64,000 nt of DNA from Cystobasidiopsis lactophilus (taxonomy: Eukaryota > Basidiomycota > Agaricostilbomycetes > Agaricostilbales > Chionosphaeraceae). Where the stretch lies: the NCBI GenBank assembly GCA_001599975.1, contig BCIO01000001.1, positions 3,655,631-3,719,630 of the forward strand, written 5' to 3'. A program made the position numbers and the translations under genes. The notes below the pieces were generated by a model, which worked only from the letters and a program-made list of their open reading frames with translations, made no database searches and was not told the DNA's origin. Shown one piece after another: positions 59,683 to 64,000 of this stretch; positions within the stretch are counted from its first letter, which is position 1, and each line of letters opens with the position of its first letter.

Positions 59683-60815
59683 ATGGGCAAGAAAAAGTCG
59701 AAAGCGTTCGTGTTGAGTAAAGTTGCTGCCAAACGCGCGCCTGTGGACTCAAAATACCAACAGAAACAGGGCTCGGGGCGATCCACAGCCAGCGGCTGCT
59801 GTGGATGCGACATCGGGACCAAGTGCGACCTCTCCCGACTCGAGTCCGCATTCAACAGCTGGAAACGACTCAACTGGTTCCACGACGGTCCCTGCTGCCA
59901 TCCAGAGAACGAAGGTCGCAGTAGACCTAGACAAAGGCACTGCTTTCGCGTGCAGGATGTGTGGGAAAACTCAGAAGGAAATCGGGCGGCCGATGGAAAG
60001 GTGTGGCGGGTGTAAAAGTGAGTCGATAAACGTGCCGGTAATTTCTTCAATTTAGCTAACGCGCTGATAGGCATGCGATATTGCGTAAGTCTTCTGGGAC
60101 TTTGATGTTTTGCCAAAAACTGATCGGAAGTCTGGCTTTGCAGGACCGCGCTTGTCAGATCAAGGACTGGCAGCGGCACAAAGAATGGTGCAAGAGCGTC
60201 CAGTGGAATCAGCAAGATGTCGTCTCCCTCCCCACAACCCACGGCTTGGGTCACTCTGTCATGATCGAGTTCGTGCGCCTCTTCAGCGCCGCGCACTCCA
60301 AGGAAATTGTCCTCCGCTCCATTTCAGATTTGATGGCTCACCCCGGTGGTCCCAACCGACCGACGCCTACTGCAAGATGGGTCCTCGACCGGCTCATCAC
60401 CAGCGTCCTGGTGGTCGACTTATCTCTGCGCCCAGGCGTCCGAGAGGCCTTCCTTTCCGACTCCAGTCAAGTTCGCCGAGCCTTCAAGCTAAAGGACATC
60501 ACCTTGATGCCTTACAAACACTACCTCACCGACGGCCACGGCCTGGGCTCCACTGTTGCAGCGCATTGCCGCCGAACTCAGGAAAAATTCCAATCGTTGG
60601 GGTTGGCCAGCTCTCGCGACGCCGATGCCTACTGCGACGAGCGGCTACCGCTTCTCTTAATCTTCATGACATGCGAAGAGATAGAGATATGCTTCACAAC
60701 CTGCACATTTCTTCCCAAACTCTCCACAGTCCAGCCAGATCAGTCGGCGCTCCGCAAGATCAAGCGGTATATCAACAAATGCGAGTGGGAGGGTTGGGTT
60801 GATGCGGAGGATTGA
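59683..60815 (+). CDS. MYND zinc-finger protein, copy 2
   Basis: Predicted 320 aa; exons 59683-59705, 59764-60017, 60071-60084 and 60144-60815, with introns at exactly the same places and phases as copy 1, including the 14-nt exon. It starts MGKKKSKA; the finger is CRMCGKTQKEIGRPMERCGG, CKSMRYCDRACQIKDWQRH and KEWC. The C-terminal domain matches copy 1 (FVRLFSAAHSKEIVL, LPKLSTVQPDQSALRKIKRY, INKCEWEGWVDAED). All its donors are GT. The linker before the finger has diverged fully, so the duplication is not recent. Confidence 0.82.
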
Positions 60816-61084
60816 AGCCTCGCTCGAGTAACAGGTGGCAGCTTTGGGTGGCGCGCTTCCGGGCGCAAGTGGCTTACTGAGCGTCAACTCGCGTTTCGAC
60901 CGCCGCCCAAGGGTTCGGGATCAGCCATACGGAAGTAATAGCACTGTGAAAGTGGCCAACGGCAGCCCGAGAGTGTTGAGTTGTAGCCACAAGTAGCGTG
61001 CCAGTGTCCAGTGGCGAACTTAAGCAATTTTGCGCCTCTTGAACTGCAACCGTATCATTGCACGGCACACCTTTGCCTTCTCTA

Positions 61085-62024
61085 ATGGGACGAAAGAAGT
61101 CGAGAAAAAACCCTCCCAAGAAGCCAGCGACGGCTGAGCTCATCAGCGAGCACCACGCCCTGCGAAAGGCTATCAATCAGGCGCGAGATCCGTTCTTGAA
61201 GAGCCGCCTCCAGCGACAGGTGCGAACCTGGCCTCTTTGTCTTCCAGCTTGTCTGGTAGGCCTGATTTTTCACTTCACTTCACTTCACAGCTTGCTGCCA
61301 AAGACCTCGACGAGTACCAGGCGGCTTCTGTGCAGGGCAGCTCGACTGGTGGGGAGACCGATATCTGGCTTGTGAAGACTCTATTGAGGTTGCGAGGCGA
61401 CAAACCCATCACCCTGTTGGACGTGGGCGCGATCGCGGGAACGAGCTACAAGGACGAAGAATGGATCAAGGCCACCTATCTGGACCTGAACCCAAAGGCA
61501 GAGCATGTCATCAAATCGGATTTCATGGACCTGCCTTTGCCCCAAGAGGACGCCAAATTCGATGTCGTGGCCCTCTCGCTCGTCCTCAACTTCGAAGGAG
61601 ACCTGGCGCGGCGGGGGGACATCCTGATTCATGCGCACAACTTTCTCAAGGCAAAGTCGATGCTGTACATCGTGCTCCCACTGGCCTGCCTCAAGAATTC
61701 GCGCTATATGGACCGCGAGAGGTTACTCCTTGCTCTTTATGCGGTTGGGCTGCAGCACGTTAACATTCGAAACTCAGATTTCAGAGCATCCTGGCGTCCA
61801 CCGGCTTTGGGAAAGTCGTCCAGCAGCATGACAGCGCCAAGCTAACCTACTGGTTGCTGGAGCGCGATGGCGGCGAGTACCCGGGCTGGGACGGCAAGAA
61901 ATTTCCGAAACAAAACGTTCGCTCAGGCAAGAATCGCAACAGTGAGTGTCTTCTTTGCGGGAAAATAACCGCAGCCCTGTTAATCTTGTTTGATGCATAA
62001 GACTTTTCTATTATCGTCAAGTAA
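61085..62024 (+). CDS. BMT2: 25S rRNA adenine-N1 methyltransferase (Bmt2 type)
   Basis: Nucleolar SAM-dependent enzyme making m1A in 25S rRNA in yeast. Predicted 247 aa; exons 61085-61219, 61291-61721, 61787-61941 and 62002-62024. Basic N-terminus MGRKKSRKNPPKK, then SAM motif LLDVGAIAGTSYKDEEWI, DLNPKAEHVIKSDFMDLPLP, DVVALSLVLNFEGDLARRGD and LPLACLKNSRYMDRES. The third exon gives ILASTGFGKVVQQHDSAKLT and the last NFSIIVK, both typical of the family. The acceptor at 61786 is the second AG of CAGAG; only this keeps the frame with a normal-length intron. Confidence 0.9.
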
Positions 62025-62073
62025 TTCAGCAGTTCTTCCAACCACAGGCCCCCTCAACTGCCCAGACACAGCT

Positions 62074-63025
62074 CTACTTGCCGCCCAGCCCCAAATGCAC
62101 GTTGATATCGATGCAGATGCCCAAGAGGTTCAGGATTGTGCCAGGCTGTGGCAGTTCAACGATGAGCACTGCTCGACAGCGACAAAAGCCGACTTCCAGG
62201 CTTACTGGGCAGGTTTTGGTTCGGCACTTGCCAGCGATGACAATCTTGGAAGGGTCGGTGCAGACGCAGGCGCCCTGGATGATCGAGAAGAAGGAGCCGC
62301 TCGGGCAAGTTGGCCTCGGAATGCACCGGCCACCGGAGAAGATGTGGAGAACGTCGGCGCAGACGCAAGCGTTGCCGAGGAAGCTGAAATTTTTGACGGT
62401 CAACAAACTTTCGCTGGGTCAAACGAAGGGATCCGCCCACTTTAACTTCAAGCCAAGAGTAGGGTCGCACCGGCACTTGGAAGAGCCGATCTGAAGGACT
62501 TGAAGGCCGGCGCAGATGCAAACGTCCAGCAGAGGACTGGAACCGGCTCAGCCTCGCGCCTGGACAGAACTTCAGCAAAACCACCTACTCCAAGTCCAGC
62601 CCAAAGCCTTCGCATCCAGGTCTGCACCGACCGTGGACGCAGGTCGAGGCGGAGTCGCATCTGTTGCCACACTGGCCGCAGTTTTGGTTGTTCGAGCTCA
62701 GATCGACGCAGTTCGAGTCTGAGGCTCACGGCTCAGGCAGAGTCCTCCAGCAAGAAACGGAAGACCCACTGCAGTTGGCGCAAGATGTGAGGCCGCCCTG
62801 CACCGAACAGCTCCGGGTGGTGGGAGCCGGCGCTGGAGCGCAGCCCTGGTCGTACCGGCGCTGGATGCCGCGAGCTCGCAGGTCTTGCGCCTTGACTTGC
62901 CTGGCCTTGATGATGGATCGAACATCGGGCGAAAGCGTCTTGCTCGGTGAGTCGTTGATAGCGTACGGCAAGGCAGTGGACTGAGCAATGCAAAGGGCAG
63001 ACACGACGAGAAGCAAGGACTTCAT
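62074..63025 (-). CDS. Cysteine-rich secreted protein (PriA-like)
   Basis: Signal peptide MKSLLLVVSALCIAQSTALP, a short propeptide-like part with RARGIQRR, then Cys-rich modules: SCSVQGGLTSCANC, LSSNNQNCGQCGNRCDSAS, VCICAGLQVLQIGSSKC, RCDP, GNACVCADVLHIFSGGRC, GSFFSIIQGACVCTDPSKIV and a final LNLLGICIDINVHLG. The NNxNCGxCGNxC core and repeated CxC steps followed by GxC are like fungal PriA-type cell-surface proteins. First exon 63025 to about 62782; several introns interrupt the rest and not every junction is settled. Likely wall-associated or secreted; role unknown. Confidence 0.7.
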
Positions 63026-63489
63026 GGCGGTTAAGCTGACGCGGTGTGAATATCAGGTGAGATTGATGCGACGCTCTTTTCAGTTGCGAAGGAGTGTAGT
63101 GTGCTGAAAGAGAGTGGAAAGGTCCTGTGCGAAAGAAGCAATGGGATGGCCGAGTCTGGAGACGGAGCAAGAGTGTGAAGCTCTTTTTATGTGCCACTGC
63201 CGCTCAGGGGATGCATTCTTTCCTGGCCCTGAAGAGCAGGCCATGCATTCGAGTTGGCTTCAAGGGTGCTTCATGTTGGCGCTTGCCGGCGCAGGACAGG
63301 AGCCTTGCAAAGCTTGTTACAGACTGCATGAAAGCGCTCTGGCATGATCGTCCCCTTTAGCGGCCCCACGTCCATGCTATCTTCGCTGCCGTATAGCTAT
63401 GCAATGCCCACATGCTGCTGCGGACGTCGCGCTCAATAAATTTGTCGACCCAAATTTGCCACCTCTGAGTCTGCGGAATCCTCCTCCCA
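63026..63489. promoter_or_regulatory. Divergent promoter, PriA-like / HPM1-type
   Basis: About 460 bp between divergent starts; no specific site recognised. Confidence 0.4.
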
Positions 63490-64000
63490 ATGTTCAAGTT
63501 CGACTTTGTGGGTTCGGGCAAGAGCGCTGCTTGAGCTTTGCTCACTGTCCATTTCGTGATAGGAAGAGACGCCAGCCGAGCCAGAGTCCAATGGCAATTC
63601 CTCCGCGCAAAGTTCTTCCGCTCCTTTCCTCGAGGCCAGCTTAGAGGACTTGGCAAGCCCCTCTTTCAAAGTTTCTTTTCGTGCACCAATCTAATGCCGA
63701 CCTGCAGATCGCCGCCCTGCCTTCGCGCATATCTTATTCGTCCGTGCAAGTCGGCGACACGCAGATTCGCAAGCGAGACCTGTTCGACGTCAAATTCCAG
63801 CTCTTGGCGGAAAACAAGGCACACGAGAACTTAGATGGCGATTCAGATCTAGAGCGTGGAAAGTATGAAGGCGGCTACAAGACCTGGGAGTGCGCCTTGG
63901 ATCTGGTCGAATTTTTGCAGGGCCATCCCGAGCTGCTAGCATTGAATCTATCGCTTTTGGAGGTAGTGATTTACTTCTCTCTGAGCTCAACTGCCTGTCA
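63490..64000 (+). CDS. Protein histidine N-methyltransferase (Hpm1/METTL18 type), 3' end outside window
   Basis: In yeast Hpm1 methylates a histidine of ribosomal protein Rpl3. Visible exons: 63490 to about 63525, 63563-63670 and 63708-63962, then an intron (GTAGTG) running off the edge. N-terminus MFKFDFVGSGKS, an acidic/Ser linker (EETPAEPESNGNSSAQ), ALPSRISYSSVQVGDTQIRK, and the family hallmark RDLFDVKFQLLAE followed by KYEGGYKTWECALDLVEFL. The SAM-binding motifs would lie beyond the window. The first intron has no GT donor that keeps frame; a GC start at 63526 or 63529 does. The second intron is 37 nt. Confidence 0.85.

Noticed and set aside
61755-61780. 26-nt intron in BMT2
   Set aside because: Below a workable size; the 65-nt intron 61722-61786 restores the family sequence.

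Overview
This is a stretch of gene-dense nuclear DNA from a fungus, most likely a basidiomycete. The evidence is about 36 protein genes in 64 kb on both strands, short introns (mostly 50-70 nt, about 150 in total, often 3-9 per gene), complete complex I subunits, an Esa1-type acetyltransferase and a Tim50. The non-conserved proteins are low-complexity and rich in Ser, Pro and Ala. The class cannot be fixed from sequence alone; Pucciniomycotina or Ustilaginomycotina are guesses. I saw no rRNA, tRNA, CRISPR array or recognisable transposon.

Layout. 1-13.5 kb: 3' part of an F-box-like gene, an AT-hook protein, the U5 snRNP WD40 protein, a large Boi/Pob1-type SH3-SAM-PH scaffold, and a membrane protein with a basic tail. 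13.6-21.7 kb: complex I NDUFA1, an Ara2-type aldo-keto reductase, an unknown protein, a mitochondrial GHITM/Bax-inhibitor protein, TIM50 and a RidA-type protein. 21.8-27 kb is accessory: a full F-box-like gene, a shortened paralog, then a gene-poor tract with two decayed direct repeats. 27.1-38.9 kb: complex I NDUFA8 (four CX9C motifs), a cysteine-less glutaredoxin-like protein, a GPI-type aspartic protease, a MATH-BTB protein, LEU2, ESA1 and a Siw14-type phosphatase. 39.3-51.8 kb: the Ham1 ITP pyrophosphatase, an unknown protein, an Ssp120/nucleobindin-like EF-hand protein, a small F-box protein, sterol C-4 methyl oxidase ERG25, malic enzyme and the CAAX protease STE24. 52-64 kb: an unknown protein, DNA ligase I, two tandem MYND-finger paralogs with a small gene between them, the rRNA methyltransferase BMT2, a cysteine-rich secreted protein and the 5' part of an HPM1-type histidine methyltransferase.

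Most genes are housekeeping genes placed side by side, not a pathway cluster. Several are mitochondrial (NDUFA1, GHITM, TIM50, NDUFA8). The most unusual signal is in gene structure. I rebuilt exon chains by reading frame, phase and protein conservation. They need an unexpectedly high number of GC-AG introns (4 strong, up to 8 in all) and many tiny exons (4, 5, 11, 12, 12, 14, 14, 16 and 21 nt). A pair of paralogs shows the same intron with a GT donor in one copy and a GC donor in the other. Exon coordinates were counted by hand; for most genes the summed exon lengths give a whole number of codons.
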